Positions 1-11,097 of a DNA stretch of 64,000 nucleotides are shown here, piece after piece. The position numbers and the translations under genes were made by a program. This DNA comes from Nereocystis luetkeana (taxonomy: Eukaryota; Sar; Phaeophyceae; Laminariales; Laminariaceae). The stretch is taken from NCBI GenBank assembly GCA_031213475.1, contig JARUPZ010000035.1:3028953-3092952 (forward strand), given 5' to 3'. The notes beneath the pieces are model-generated. The model did not search any database. It saw nothing but the letters and a program-made list of their open reading frames with translations, and was not told the origin of the DNA. Within the stretch, counting starts at the first letter, position 1, and every line of letters starts with the position of its first letter.

Positions 1-1754
1 CTGCCTGGTCCGATTTCTCATAATAGCAGAGGTCAGAGCGGCTAAATTTAGGCGATCGCTGTGAATTGTCGGGCGACTATTAAACAGTAAATAGATTACG
101 AATACGACGAGTAGTATGTTTTTTGTCGTCGGCTTTCGTCGGTCGCTCATTGTTGGTTGTTTTGGTTTCGGTTTCAGTATCTTTAATACGTGAAACGGCG
201 CTTATTGCCCCGCATTTCGTGTCCTATCATGTCATTTTGTGCTCTTGTTCCCACCATCACATCACTCAATCGCAGCCGGCACGCTCACGAGCCCAGGGGC
301 AGCAGTGCATCAAGCAATCACCGCAGCAAGCTACCGTCCAAGCCACGACAGCGAGCAAAGCAACGCTACTCTTTTCAGCCCGGCGTCGCGATTCAACGAG
401 AAGAGGGGGGAAACTGCTTGCCACGAGCTACGATCTTCGAAGACAGGTGGGTGTGGTGGCCGTTTGAAAACCTCTCAGAACACGGACGGCATACTCGACT
501 TGATTACATATTTATAGAAGCACAGAGCTACCAGTCTACCGGTACAACCAAGCAGTGTCGAGTACGGTTCGTGGAGCATTTTTCCCATTTGTAGGTCTGG
601 TATCGAGCGGCACCTTTTTTTGTGCGTGTACGAAAATCAGCCGTTGAATAATACGTGCCCGACACTGCTGTCGATCGGATACCTCTCTGTGGGTCCAGAC
701 GAAGAAATGCGAGTCACGTACGAGTACAAGATGAAAAACACACCGGCGGGGCACAGTTTGTTGTTGCTGCTGTGTTGATTTAGGCAGAACCCCGCTGCGA
801 CTGGCAGCAGCTCACTCAGAGGGGAAGAGGGGCAGACAGCATCCAACCGCCTTACCTTTTGGCGGCTTGGGGTAGATAGGGATAGTACCTCGTACGAGTA
901 CGAGTATGTCATACCTCATACCTGACCTGGTACGGGTAGAATCTTGTTGCGCGCGTGCCGTCGGACTCCTGTACCGCCGTGCTGCAATCGTCACTTTTTA
1001 TCATCAGGTTTTCCCTCTGGAGTCTCAAGAGGGTGCTACTGTTTCGGTCGGGAAAAAAAAATGCTGCCTTTCTTTTCAGGCTGTGTTCGAAAAAACATAC
1101 CAGGTATTTATCTACCTGGTACGTACGTATTTCCGTTATTTTTTCAGCTGCGGTACTATTTCTGGTATAAAACGTGTTTGTGACAAATTTCTAAAAATTA
1201 AAATTGCAACAGCCAACAATCAGCCGTCGACGAAAGCCGATAACGAACACAACCAATCGCCGTCCAATCGCGCGACAACCCACACCGAGCACCGAAAGGA
1301 AGGCACTCCACTGCTGCTACCTGGTACATAAAGAGTAGAGAGTAGAGAGGAGTGGGATCAAGCCCTCCGTCGCTTCTAGCAGCGACGAGCGCTCGTGCGT
1401 TCGTGCGTCTGCTGTCTGCTGTCCGCTTCGAGGTACATAGTATATATATACGGGCTCTTCAGGATATTGTCGACCAGGTACGTCGCATACCTGTGTTTAT
1501 TATGCTCTCAGAGCTGGTATCTTTCTCGCTTCATGTACGGTAGGATCTAATATACTTTTATTTGCAGTACAGTACTATGATAAAGCCGTAGCACGCTGCC
1601 CCTATCAGCCTGTCATTCCTTGAGTATTGAGATAACCCGTTTGGCGCACGACAAGGTCCCATTCCCGTAAATCAGGCCTGTTAAAACAGGCCCATTCGGT
1701 CAAGAAGAAAAAAAAAAAAAACTGTTGTCTTCGTAAAGATACGTCCGTTCGTCC

Positions 1755-2402
1755 GTTTTTATTTGCGGCTGCAGTACTATTTCTGGTATGATAATGACAC
1801 ATATCGTGCCTCCCTGCCGAGAACGACATAGTTCCACAACTACAGCAGTAAGCCTCTGACTGTCGACCGAGCAACATATACGCTGTCCGTAATGACCTCT
1901 GTTAATAGGAGGTGTTCGAGACCTTGTATCTACAAGGGATGGCACCCATCCATTGCTGTGTTTGCTTCATGAAACGAGATTGCTCAGCATAGGCAAATTC
2001 GAATTTCCAGAGCTCCTGTTACATATTTACACTGTGCTGTGTTCGCGTATGTACGACGTTACCAATGGCCTAACTACTGTAGAGACCTAGGAAGGTTCTA
2101 CTACTACTGTAGTTTTCATTCAGCCTTGTCGTCGAAATCTGCCTTGAAATAGTGTCCGCACCGTGAGAAACGACCATGTTTCCATTTTGGCCAAGGGTAG
2201 TAGAGGTATGAGAAGTTGCTATTGAGAAAGGCATCGGATCAATCCAAAAAATGATCGCCTCAAGACCTATGCTCTCCTATGATTAACCTGTCGTGAGGGC
2301 TATACTTCGAGCCCTAGAACTGGATAAACGTCACCTGAGGTAGGTAGTCATGAAAGGCCGTAATTATACCAGAAGTAGTACTGCAGCTGTAAATAAAACG
2401 AA
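1755..2402. mobile_element. Inverted-repeat element D, copy 1
   Basis: The left end contains GCAGTACTATTTCTGGTAT and the right end carries its near-exact reverse complement around 2,360-2,400, giving arms of about 36 bp. The same block occurs at 14,298-14,935 and, longer, at 10,066-11,097. No transposase is visible, so it looks like a non-autonomous DNA element. Target duplications are not clear. Confidence 0.5.
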
Positions 2403-2756
2403 AATCGTGGGTTCCCGCGCTTTGATTGTTTTTGGCGCAAGGGGCAACAACGCAAGCGACGGCGGCGTCGAGGGGGGATCATCCCGTCGCTAGCTCGTCG
2501 AGAAACTTGCTTGGAATACATGGGCGTCAACACCGACTGATATATTCCTTCTCTTCGTTTGGCACTTTGTTGTCCACAGCCCTCTGCACCCCCCCCCCAT
2601 CGATGCTGCCAATACCCGTGGTGCACGATCCGTGATGTCTGCCTTCGACGAAACCACGAAAAAAATAAAGGGACTCGGTCTCGAACGTTTCCAAACTGCA
2701 GCACGAAACATCTACTCTACCCGTTCGTGCAGCACTAACAAAATCAATGATCTCTA

Positions 2757-2759
2757 CTG

Positions 2760-2812
<53 letters not shown>
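2757..2812 (+). repeat. (CTG)n microsatellite, expanded in copy 1
   Basis: About 17 uninterrupted CTG/TGC units. The homologous site in copy 2 (about 15,288-15,313) has only a few interrupted units, so the run expanded or contracted after duplication. Confidence 0.95.
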
Positions 2813-3065
2813 GTTTACCGTTGCGTGTGCGCGCGCGCATGAAGGAACGCTACCCCCTCCCCCCGCTCCCGTACATCGTACGAGTGTTATCAATTTGAAA
2901 ACGTTCCCTTTTCCACCTTGTGCCGTGTGGTTCATCATCATGTTACAGCGCAATAGCGACCCCCGCTTACCGCTCGCTCCCCACCCTGCCTCCCTATCAC
3001 CGTCGTCCACATTACCGTCGCCCCTTGGCCACAGGAAACCTTGGGTGGCACTGACTTCAAAGACG

Positions 3066-3226
3066 ATGAAGGCGTGGTTGCAGACAAGAGTCGTGGGCGG
3101 CCTAAAATGCCTCGTAACGGCCGCTTCCGAGAAGATGGCGGAAATCAGAGACCTGGACCCCTTGCAGAGGCAGTGCTGTGTTAATATGGTATTCAACGAT
3201 GGGTGGGACAAGACTCCCGACTTCTG
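3066..3226 (+). CDS. Gene 1 copy 1, exon 1
   Basis: Reads MKAWLQTRVVGGLKC and onward, ending TPDF plus two bases before GTAAGTTGG. Copy 2 has the same frame with one conservative change (Thr to Ser). The 27 bases just before the Met differ heavily between copies while flanks are identical, which favours a start here. Confidence 0.65.
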
Positions 3227-6200
3227 GTAAGTTGGCGTGAAGTGAAAACGACGCCCAAATAATCAATGGCACAGTTTAAACGCGTTAGCTGCACCCCCTC
3301 CCCCCCCCACCCCCTATTTCAGACGACAGCTGTTTTTTTGGCCTCTCGGTTCTTCGAGACGTAAATGCGGCCACTGTAGTTGTAGGTACAGTAGTTGCGG
3401 AAGAGTTGAACATTTTTCGGTTGTTCTGTCGATTTTGTGTAACATTCACTGTTTTGTTGTTGCTGTCTCTCTCTGTCTCTGTCTGTCTCTCTCTGTCTCT
3501 GTCTGTCTGTCTCTCTCTCTCTTTGCCTTCCTCTCTCCCTATCCCTCTCTCTCGATTCCGTGTCTCCGCGCTCGCACAAAAACGCCGCGAAACCTTACAC
3601 CAAAAACGACGCTAAACTAACACGGGCCAGCCGGACGGACGCAGCGCGGTGCCCAGTGTTCACCTGGGGCCGGAAATCGCAAACCCCGCCCGTCGCCGCT
3701 CCCGTCGAGCCGCAGTCGCTGACCGCATTGTTCTTCCATCCTTTCGTTTGGTGGATCGGCCTCGGCATCGCCATCACGTATTTTTGTTGGACGGTGCGAG
3801 GGTTGCGGAAGGCGCGCGGTTCTCTGGGTGGTGAGTCAATCCTTCTGTCTGTCAGTCTATATGTCTGCCTATCTGTCCGTCTGTCCGCCTCCACCTTGCC
3901 CCTTTTTGTAGGGACCGCAGGGTTCGTCCTATGATGTAGGAGCTATTTCTTGCTCTGCTTGATGCCACTCAAATCACGTCCTGAGAGTCCTTTAGTTTTG
4001 TTCATTTCACGTAAGTGGGACACTATTACTATTTACAGTAGGTTGTGCAAGGAAAACAAATACGAAATACCCAGGTTTTCATTCGAGTTTCGTTTAATTC
4101 CAATTTCCGAACTTGGGAAAAAAACGATTTCCTCAGAACCAAAATAGCTTCACGATCGACAGAACTGCATACGCGTCGAACGCGCTCTAAAAAATCACTG
4201 GGCTACCTAGACCTTGCCTTACCGAAGAAAACCTGAAAACCTTGGAACACCGTTGGTGGTCGCAGTTTTTGTATCGACTTTTTGTATTAGCTGTTTCGAT
4301 CGGGGAGAAAGTGCAAAAAGACATGAAAAAGAAAGAAAGGAAGGACCTTGCTCGCGAGCTAACGTAAGGCTAGCTCCGAGTGCCCTTGCTTAGTCATGCT
4401 ATATGAAGGTTATTATGATGTCATTCTGAAAGCTTTTTGCGTTGCTCTAGAGCGCTGGCTCAAGGCAAGCACAGTAAAAAAAACATTCTGATCGTTCCTT
4501 TTTTCGTCAAGATGCAAACCTGAATGTCCACATGGCCCCTATATATTGGGACAGAGTGGTACGTATATGTCTGTCTGTCTGTATTTTCTCTATCTGTACA
4601 TCGCTGCGTCTGTCTGGTCTGTATCTGTAGGTTTGTGTTTATGTTTGCATGTCTGTCCGTCTGTCTGTCACCGCCTCCTTTATCCGTGGAACCAGACTAC
4701 AGTAGATCACCTACCACCCCCCCTATATGGAAACAACGTAATTAGCGCCCAACTGGTGGAGGTGTCATGGTTAGGAGTAGGGACCGTGCTCCGTCTCGAA
4801 AGGGATGCGTGATTATTGGTCAAACGGCTAAGGCAAGCAACAAATGAGTACTCCCCGCCCGCCCTCCCCGCCCCTCCGCTACCGCTACCGCTACCACTAC
4901 TACTACGACCACACCACTACCGCCACTACTCCTACAATACCGCTACCGCTGCTCCCTGCTCCAGCGGTTCCCGTAGCGCAATGGCCGCAGATGGCCGATC
5001 CCAACGCCGTATTGCCGCCTGCCTCCCAGCTGGCCGTGCTGGCTCCGCTGGACGCACCTGCGGCCCCGTGGCCTCCACTGAGCCCCTTCCCGCCGGCAGC
5101 TGCGCTCGGAGTCGCGATTCCGTTGGACCTTCCTGCTGTTGCTGCTGCTTCACCGTGGTGGCCCCCACTAAACCTCTTCCTTCCGGCAGCTGCGCTCGGA
5201 GCCGTGATTCCGGTGGGCCTTCCTCCTCCTGCTCCTGCTGCTGCTGCTGCTGCTGCTGGACCGGATGCTGCTGCGGCGGCTGTGACAGCCAAGCCGCCTA
5301 CAGGTGGATACTTCCAACACCCGCTGGGGTGCATGTTTTGCCCGGAGCTCGACAAGGCCGGAGTGCTCGCCGTGGTGTCGGAGGTGCTCTGCGCGCCCGG
5401 GTTCGTGTCGGGGCCATCGGAGGAGGCAAGGCTGCTCAGGAGCGTCGGGTCAGGGCGAATCGACATCCAGACCATGTCGCGGCTGCTGCGCTGGCTGAGG
5501 GGGGAGCGGGCTGCGCGCGAGCTGAGGGGCCGTGGGGTGAATTTCGTCGGGCCCGAGACGGATGACGTGGTTCGGCCGATCACGACGGGGCTGGGGATGA
5601 GCCATCTAATGAAGGAGGTGACGAAACTGTTATTTTGTTTCTGCTTTGTTTCTGTCGCGTTTTTTCTCGATATCCTGGATTATTTTATGTAAGTATTGGA
5701 TTTGTTCTCGGATGAGGCCTTCTGTGCCGGTGGGGGGTCCTCGTCCGGTATTTCCCCCCGCGCTGAGTGGACGAGCGTATCGCATGCGTGGGGTCGGCAC
5801 CTGCAGATGTTCTGGGAATCCATGCCTATGAATACTTGTATTCATGCTGGGTGGGTGGGATGATCTCAAGACATTTTCGTGCCCAACTCTGCTCACGAGG
5901 TTTTGGGAACGAAAATCAGACGTGATCGTGAGCGACCAATCCACAATACGAATTCAAGAAATTGTGATGGCACCCATCTGTCCATGATTGGTGCCAAATC
6001 ATTTCCTCTGTTGTCATCGCCAATTATACTCGCGTTGTATGATATGTGTCTTCCACTTTTCAGCCCAAGAAAAGATCACTGACTATCGATAGGCTCCTCA
6101 ACCATTGCATCATCCATTGTAGCTGAGGAACTTTCCAGTATCGTTTGATCCAATGTATCATATCACACGGGTGATGAAATAACATAACCCCTGCCTGGCT

Positions 6201-9200
6201 GGGGCGAACGTCTGAGTCGCGTTTCTTTGAACCCATAGGGGGGGGGGTGCAGGGTACTCAGTATCATGCATGTCCGTAGTCTTATGACCATAGACCCTTA
6301 CATCCCTAGTATGCCGGGACGGATCACGTCGAGTTGTCACCGACCAGGCAAACATTGCTTGCATCGAGCGCACGGCGCCGTGAGGTGTTGGGCGAGTCGC
6401 ATAAAGGGTGAGCTGCATCCTACTAGGACTTTTGAGGCGGTATTTCGTGCATATGGAGGTCAGTGTCAAGTAATTGATGTATTTATCTGGTGTGGCCACT
6501 TCCAGAGAAAGCAATGGGTTTCCTATGTAACTCCCTCGTGGGTGCCTTATCATTTAAACACGACATGAAACGATCACCCCCCTTGTGCGGAGTTTAGGTT
6601 CTCCATGCACAAAAATGATCTAACTCGACCGCCAGCGATGGTAACCGCCGATAAAACAGAAACGGTACCCTGGTTGTCTAGCCCACGCAGTGAGAGACGT
6701 GATTTACAGTGTCGTCGAGATCCTTCTATCTATATAGACCAATCGCTCGGTGTTTGCATCTTTCCCTATTTTGTCGAGAAGACCCCCCTCGAATTCCGTC
6801 TGAGGGGGTGTGTTTGCCAGGGGGTTTCACGGTAGTTGCTTTCCCGCATCTATTTGCTAGATACCCAACCCATGGGAGGTTGATTGCGTGATATCGGGCT
6901 TACCTGGTGTGTGTAGCTTATATTTTTCACTCCCAAAAATCGTTCGTTGGAGCTCCCATGCTATAAAGAAGTGAGAAGGCATCATAACATGAGGTGGTGC
7001 TGTGTACCTATAGTATCACTAACGAGCTTTAACCAAGCATCCAAAGGGTATGATGATAGGAGGAAAACGACCGCGATGATGGAACCGAACTGTATTCAAT
7101 GGACCTTTACGATAAAACCCTCGCTCGGTACACACCTACCGTGGACGGAATGGTCCGTGCGGAGAGACAACGCCAAAACAAAACAGGAACAAATGCGTCT
7201 ATCCTGCAAAAGTACGTACCGCAACTGACGTTTTCTAATTGCATAAGAGTAGGGTATAAATAGCTCTCGCCAGCAACTCTCGCTGGTGGAAGGGACACAA
7301 ACGAACGAAAAAACACCAGAGGTTTTCGGCCGCAAGCACCCTACGTGCCGTGAAGATCGTTGGGTTCGCGCTGGGATGAGATTGTATTTTCAGCGCTCGT
7401 TTTCTCGACAATGGTAAGGACGTTGAAGTCGAACACTATATTAACGGGGAAAGGCTCTGTTAATAGACCATATGTTCCGAAAACGCCTTCCTTGTTCGGT
7501 ATTATAGGCAACCGAGCGATAAAAACGATCGCACCCACCCCTGTGCGAACTTAACGCTCTTTACGGCACCTAGTGAACACTAAAACCCGGGGATACAGAA
7601 ATATTTCCCCGAAAGTGGACGATAACAAAACCCATCGGAACAAAGCACTTCCATACGAATGGAAACCCAAAACAGGGGGGCACAAACAATCAACGGGGGA
7701 ATATCCCGGTAAAGACCTCGGGCCAGATGTAAAGGAGCCTCTACGTTCTAGGCGATCGTGAAAACTGGCGACTCGCTTCTGTCGTCAGTATCACCTTCGC
7801 CCGGCCCCGAATCCCACCCCCTACACTCGTGCCCCCAAACTACTACATCTAGACGTCTTGAAAAACGCCAGACAATCAGGTACTGTCATACCGTGGACAT
7901 GACAAGCCGAGGGAATAGCGAATGTTCGTCGGTCCGACGGTGTTTATTGTGAATCACGCGAACAAAATGCGATACGATATGTAGAGATGCGACATAATGG
8001 TGGTTTGGTGGTACACACATCGCGACTAGTCGCCAACGAAATATACATGACATCGCGTATCTCATACAGTACATACCGCGATCATTGGACGGTGCGCGAG
8101 AAACGTTAACAGTCGAGATTTTTCGAAGAAGTTTCCCCGGCACCTGTCGAGAGTGCAAAATTGAATCGGTAGCGGTTGCTCGCTGAGTGGTTTGGTAGAC
8201 ACGATTTCCCACGCACTTTTCGAAAATCGTGAACGCGTACGTATCTATCTCAAATTATTCGCGATCTACATCCGATCACGATACACATGATAACATGGTC
8301 GCCGGATACAGCTTGGCGATTTCGACTTGTAGTTATCGAGTTTATCGCGATTGAATCGCGGAACGTATCGTGATCATAGAACGGTGCTGACAACACCACC
8401 GTCCGAACCAGTTTACACCACAGAGTTCAAACCGTGCGCTATACATTGTGGAATGGTAACCGAGCCAACCTCAAAACGAGGTTGAACGTGACTATGGATC
8501 ATAACTCTGCTCTCAATATCGAATACCTTGTCTGTTTGCCACGTGCGTTCTTCGTTTCGGCCCCGCCCTCTGCACCCTCACGCAGGTGATTGCCTGCGGC
8601 TACCCGGCCGGCACCCAGTTCGTGGTGGCCTTCTCTTCCAGCTCCGACGTGTGCTCAGGCGTCATCTCCGGTGTGCTCACCGCTACCGCCCAAGAGCCGC
8701 GATCCGAATCGAAGTCAGATTCCAAGTCTCTCTTGCCCGTCTCCGAACTTGCCCCGACTGCAGGTGGTGGGGGCGGCGGCGGCGGCGGCGACAGCAACGG
8801 CGGTCGCCGCTCCAAGCAGGGCGGTAGCGTTGAGTCCACGCCCGTGCCCGACCCAGGCCAAGAGGTGGCAGGCACCGCCTCTTCCCCTTCCCTCTCCCTT
8901 TCCTCTTCCTCGCCCCCCTCACCTTCCCCTCCTTGCTCCCGCTTTGTCGAGGGAGCTGTGGCGAAGGCGCGTGTCGCTGGTTCGCATGAGCCAGTGAGCG
9001 CCATGCCGTCTGCCCGCGCTTCAAGCAGCGCAAGCGGGAAGAGCGTGACCGCCACCACCCGTAGTGGCAGCGGCGACGACAGTGATGGTGGTGGCGGCGG
9101 CGGCGATCCTGCCCAACGCGCCGGTAGGCGTACGCCTCACCACTCCCGCAGGAAGCGTGCACCCTACCACAGTGGCGGCGGTAGCAGGGGCGGTGGTATC

Positions 9201-9458
9201 AGCAGCAACAACCTGGGAGACCACAGCCGGACGGATGTCTTGGCGCACCTGTTCGACGAAATTCCGACGCATTGCCGAGGCCGCAGAAGTGGTGCTGGCG
9301 ATGGCGGTGGCGGTGGCGGCTGTGTCAACACGAGCGGAGGAGAAGGCCTGACCAAGATGGAGGTCGAGGAGTGGGCGAGCATCTACGGGGAGTGCGACGG
9401 GCCGCTGCTCGCCGCATGGGTTTTTCCGGGCGTCGATTCCTCTAGGCCACCCGAGTAA
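3066..9458 (+). CDS. Gene 1, copy 1: unrecognised membrane protein, four exons
   Basis: Exons 3066-3226, 3631-3830, 4965-5617 and 8586-9458 join in frame (phases 2/1, 1/2, 0/0) to give 628 residues and a TGA-free frame ending at TAA-type stop 9456-9458. Donors are GTAAGT, GTGAGT and GTGACG; acceptors are CCAG, CCAG and GCAG after pyrimidine-rich tracts. Residues 83-109 form one strong hydrophobic segment with Trp pairs and a basic R-G-L-R-K-A-R flank, so a single-pass membrane protein is likely. Residues 122-230 are Pro/Ala rich with an internal repeat. A globular part near 245-338 contains a CMFC pair. The C-terminal 290 residues are Ser/Gly rich with an acidic end (EVEEW). I do not recognise the family. 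The start Met is a choice: an upstream AG at 3034 would add 10 codons, but that stretch is poorly conserved between copies. An exon in the 3-kb last intron cannot be excluded. Confidence 0.75.
3631..3830 (+). CDS. Gene 1 copy 1, exon 2 (membrane segment)
   Basis: Preceded by a long CT-rich tract (3,455-3,555) and the acceptor GGGCCAG; ends at GGGTG before GTGAGTCAA. It takes one base from the split codon and leaves one, matching both neighbours. It encodes the hydrophobic stretch FFHPFVWWIGLGIAITYF. Copy 2 differs by I to F. Confidence 0.75.
4732..4875 (+). mobile_element. LINE 3' end (C-tailed), copy 1
   Basis: Matches the LINE tails at 17,226, 35,665, 50,129 and 50,580: GGAGGTGTCATGGTTAGGAG, CTCGAAAGGGATGCGTG and a terminal CAACAAATGAGTACTCC followed by C-rich DNA. 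Only the end is present. It lies in intron 2 just before exon 3, and its presence in both copies dates it before the duplication. Confidence 0.75.
4965..5617 (+). CDS. Gene 1 copy 1, exon 3
   Basis: The acceptor CTGCTCCAG gives two bases that complete the Ala codon from exon 2. The first half is Pro/Ala rich and holds an imperfect 80-bp tandem duplication (about 5,080-5,245) giving repeated PAAALG peptides. The second half is a mixed, protein-like segment with GCMFCPELDKAG and a charged helix. Ends at a Lys-Glu before GTGACGAAA. The antisense strand is also open here but has no splice logic. Confidence 0.75.
5618..8585 (+). other. Intron 3 of gene 1 copy 1
   Basis: Contains an old C-tailed repeat (6,240-6,715) and otherwise AT-richer sequence with no frame conserved in copy 2. 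A motif CACCTGCAG at about 5,803 could be an unused acceptor. Confidence 0.6.
6240..6715 (-). mobile_element. C-tailed retroposon (family B), old copy
   Basis: G run followed by ACTCAGTATCATGCATGTCC, then the family core (ACCATAGACC, GCCGGGACGGA, ACCGACCAGGCA, GGTGAGCTGCATCCTACTA). Transcribed sense would be -, ending in poly(C). More diverged than copies in 24-63 kb and shared with copy 2 of the duplication. Confidence 0.85.
8586..9458 (+). CDS. Gene 1 copy 1, exon 4 (terminal)
   Basis: The acceptor CCTCACGCAG is followed by GTG ATT GCC TGC GGC TAC. It encodes 290 residues: a short hydrophobic start (CGYPAGTQFVVAFSSSS), then a long Ser/Gly/Pro-rich linker with glycine runs, a Arg-rich patch and an acidic end, stopping after SSRPPE. 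Copy 2 is one codon longer; length changes are in triplets. Confidence 0.8.
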   Translation: MIACGYPAGTQFVVAFSSSSDVCSGVISGVLTATAQEPRSESKSDSKSLLPVSELAPTAGGGGGGGGGDSNGGRRSKQGGSVESTPVPDPGQEVAGTASSPSLSLSSSSPPSPSPPCSRFVEGAVAKARVAGSHEPVSAMPSARASSSASGKSVTATTRSGSGDDSDGGGGGGDPAQRAGRRTPHHSRRKRAPYHSGGGSRGGGISSNNLGDHSRTDVLAHLFDEIPTHCRGRRSGAGDGGGGGGCVNTSGGEGLTKMEVEEWASIYGECDGPLLAAWVFPGVDSSRPPE

Positions 9459-10065
9459 TCGAGACTGGGTGGGTCATATGTCTGTCCGTTCGTTCGTTAG
9501 CTCGCTTGGCTTGTCTTGCGGGTACAGATCCCGCGCCCCCCCTGGTGCGGCGTTGCTATTCAAATATTGCAACCTCTCCGTCACCTACGCGGCCGTCGCT
9601 GCCACCCAGGTTTGGGGCGGATGAGGGACAGGGTGGGGTTGGGGTGTGGGGTGGGGTTGGGTGCCACTGTACTTCATTCGTTGGGGGGATTCCTCTTGTG
9701 ATGATTGGTTAGTCGCTTATGAGCTGCTGCTGCTCTTGCTGTAGCATACCAACACTGCATAGATTCAGGTAGCTCTGCGAACGACCAGCTCACCGATCGT
9801 GTACGCACAGGGGTGGGAGGATGTGCGACATGATGGCATCATGCAGCTGCAGTATACGAAGTATGCTGCCGTATACGGCGTTCCAATGTAGGCTCTGTAC
9901 AGGGGCTCTATACCTATTGGAGGGGCCAGTCTGCCAAAAGTGAACAAGAAACTGGGAGCGTGTGGCGTTGTGGCATCCCACGGTGGTTGATATGTCCATC
10001 CGTTAAGGGACCCCTTCGGTCAACACAACAAAATAGTACTTGACTCTTGAAAAGAAAACATGTTT
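9459..10065 (+). other. 3' flank of gene 1 copy 1
   Basis: Likely 3' UTR and downstream DNA; GT-rich around 9,620-9,660. No conserved frame. Confidence 0.4.
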
Positions 10066-11097
10066 TGTCTTTTATACAGCAGCAACACTACTTATGGTAC
10101 ATTACCACCATATTAACATGGCTGCTTACCGAACACGGCATAGCTCCAGTTCTAATGCTTAGACCATCTCCCGACCACAGTCTAGCTTGTCCGTCATGGT
10201 CTATAGGAGGTGTCGGGGCCCTTGGATCTGAAAGGGAGGGCAGGCATTGCTGTGTTTGCATCACGAAACGAGATTGCTTAGCAGCAAGATTTTGATTATT
10301 CCGGAGCTCCTGTTTGGTGTTTTCACTTTGCTGCGACCGTGCAGGACGCTTCGGACGGTCGAAATAAAGGCCCGGGTAGGCTCGCCTACTAATAGTCGGC
10401 GTTGACGTCGAAAATCTGAGTAACTGTTGTAACATCGCGTCGTACGTCAGTTCGCATATAGTTTGGGATCAATGAGGCCTGCTGCTGCGACCAGCCGGGG
10501 ACTCTCACTCAGGGTTACTAATTGATTGTCTGGCAATCAACGCGGCACCTCGTCGCAGAGAGTAGGTACCCCGGTAAAATTTACACTAGCAAAACCGATG
10601 TCGTTGTCGACGGTACACCTCGCTACCAACGATGGGCGGGCGGGATGGTCTGCTCTTTTCTAGCCTCTTTCTTCTTTGTCGTGCTCTTGTAGGGCTGCGA
10701 TATCGCTCAGGGAGTGATACTCAATCACTGTCTCCCCATACAACGATGAGGCTTTCCCGAAAAGGGATCCCCCCTGCTGGCGTCCCCTCTTTTCTGTTCG
10801 AGATTACAAAATGATTTGACAGCCTGAGAAACCTTTATTTTCCGAATTCATCTACATGGGTAGCAGGGGTATGAGGAGTTGATTTTCAGTGAGAGACACG
10901 TTTCGTGATTAAAAAAGGCGTCGGATCTATCCGGCGCCTGACACATGAAGCTTCCCTATGACCTACGCTCTCCAAAACTGCCGAGAGAGAGGTGCTCTGA
11001 GGATTAGAACTGGAGAAGAGCCATTTTCGGTACGACGAGGGGAGTCGTGAAAGGTCGAATTTATACCAGAAATCGTATTGCAACTGAAATATAGAAA
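10066..11097. mobile_element. Inverted-repeat element D, third and longest copy
   Basis: Begins TTTTATACAGCAGCAACACT and ends with the inverted motif ATTTATACCAGAAATCGTAT. The interior shares GGAGGTGT, GGCATTGCTGTGTTTGC and ACGAAACGAGATTGCT blocks with 1,755-2,402, but is about 0.4 kb longer. It lies at the right boundary of duplication copy 1. Confidence 0.5.

Larger units (their letters stand above)
1..3065. other. Upstream region of gene 1, copy 1; no convincing coding exon
   Basis: Short open frames here are not conserved between the copies. The region has repeated motifs around CTGGTACGTACG, a mobile-element-like block (1,755-2,402) and a CTG run. The last few hundred bases before 3066 are C- and T-rich and could hold the promoter, 5' leader or an unseen first exon. 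The equivalent in copy 2 is 12,630-15,557. Confidence 0.5.
36..10085 (+). repeat. Segmental duplication, copy 1
   Basis: This stretch matches 12,630-23,434 base for base over most of its length, including exons, introns and embedded repeats. The offset is about 12.5 kb and rises by 0.83 kb after an insertion in copy 2. Similarity starts near the shared string CAGAGCGGCTA and ends in TTTTATACAGCAGCAACACT. The left end may lie beyond the window. Differences are mostly substitutions, small indels and microsatellite length, so the event is fairly recent but not brand new. Confidence 0.93.

Noticed and set aside
3406-3620. Ser/Leu-rich frames in both copies (also 15,898-16,112)
   Set aside because: They are the CT-rich polypyrimidine tract before exon 2.
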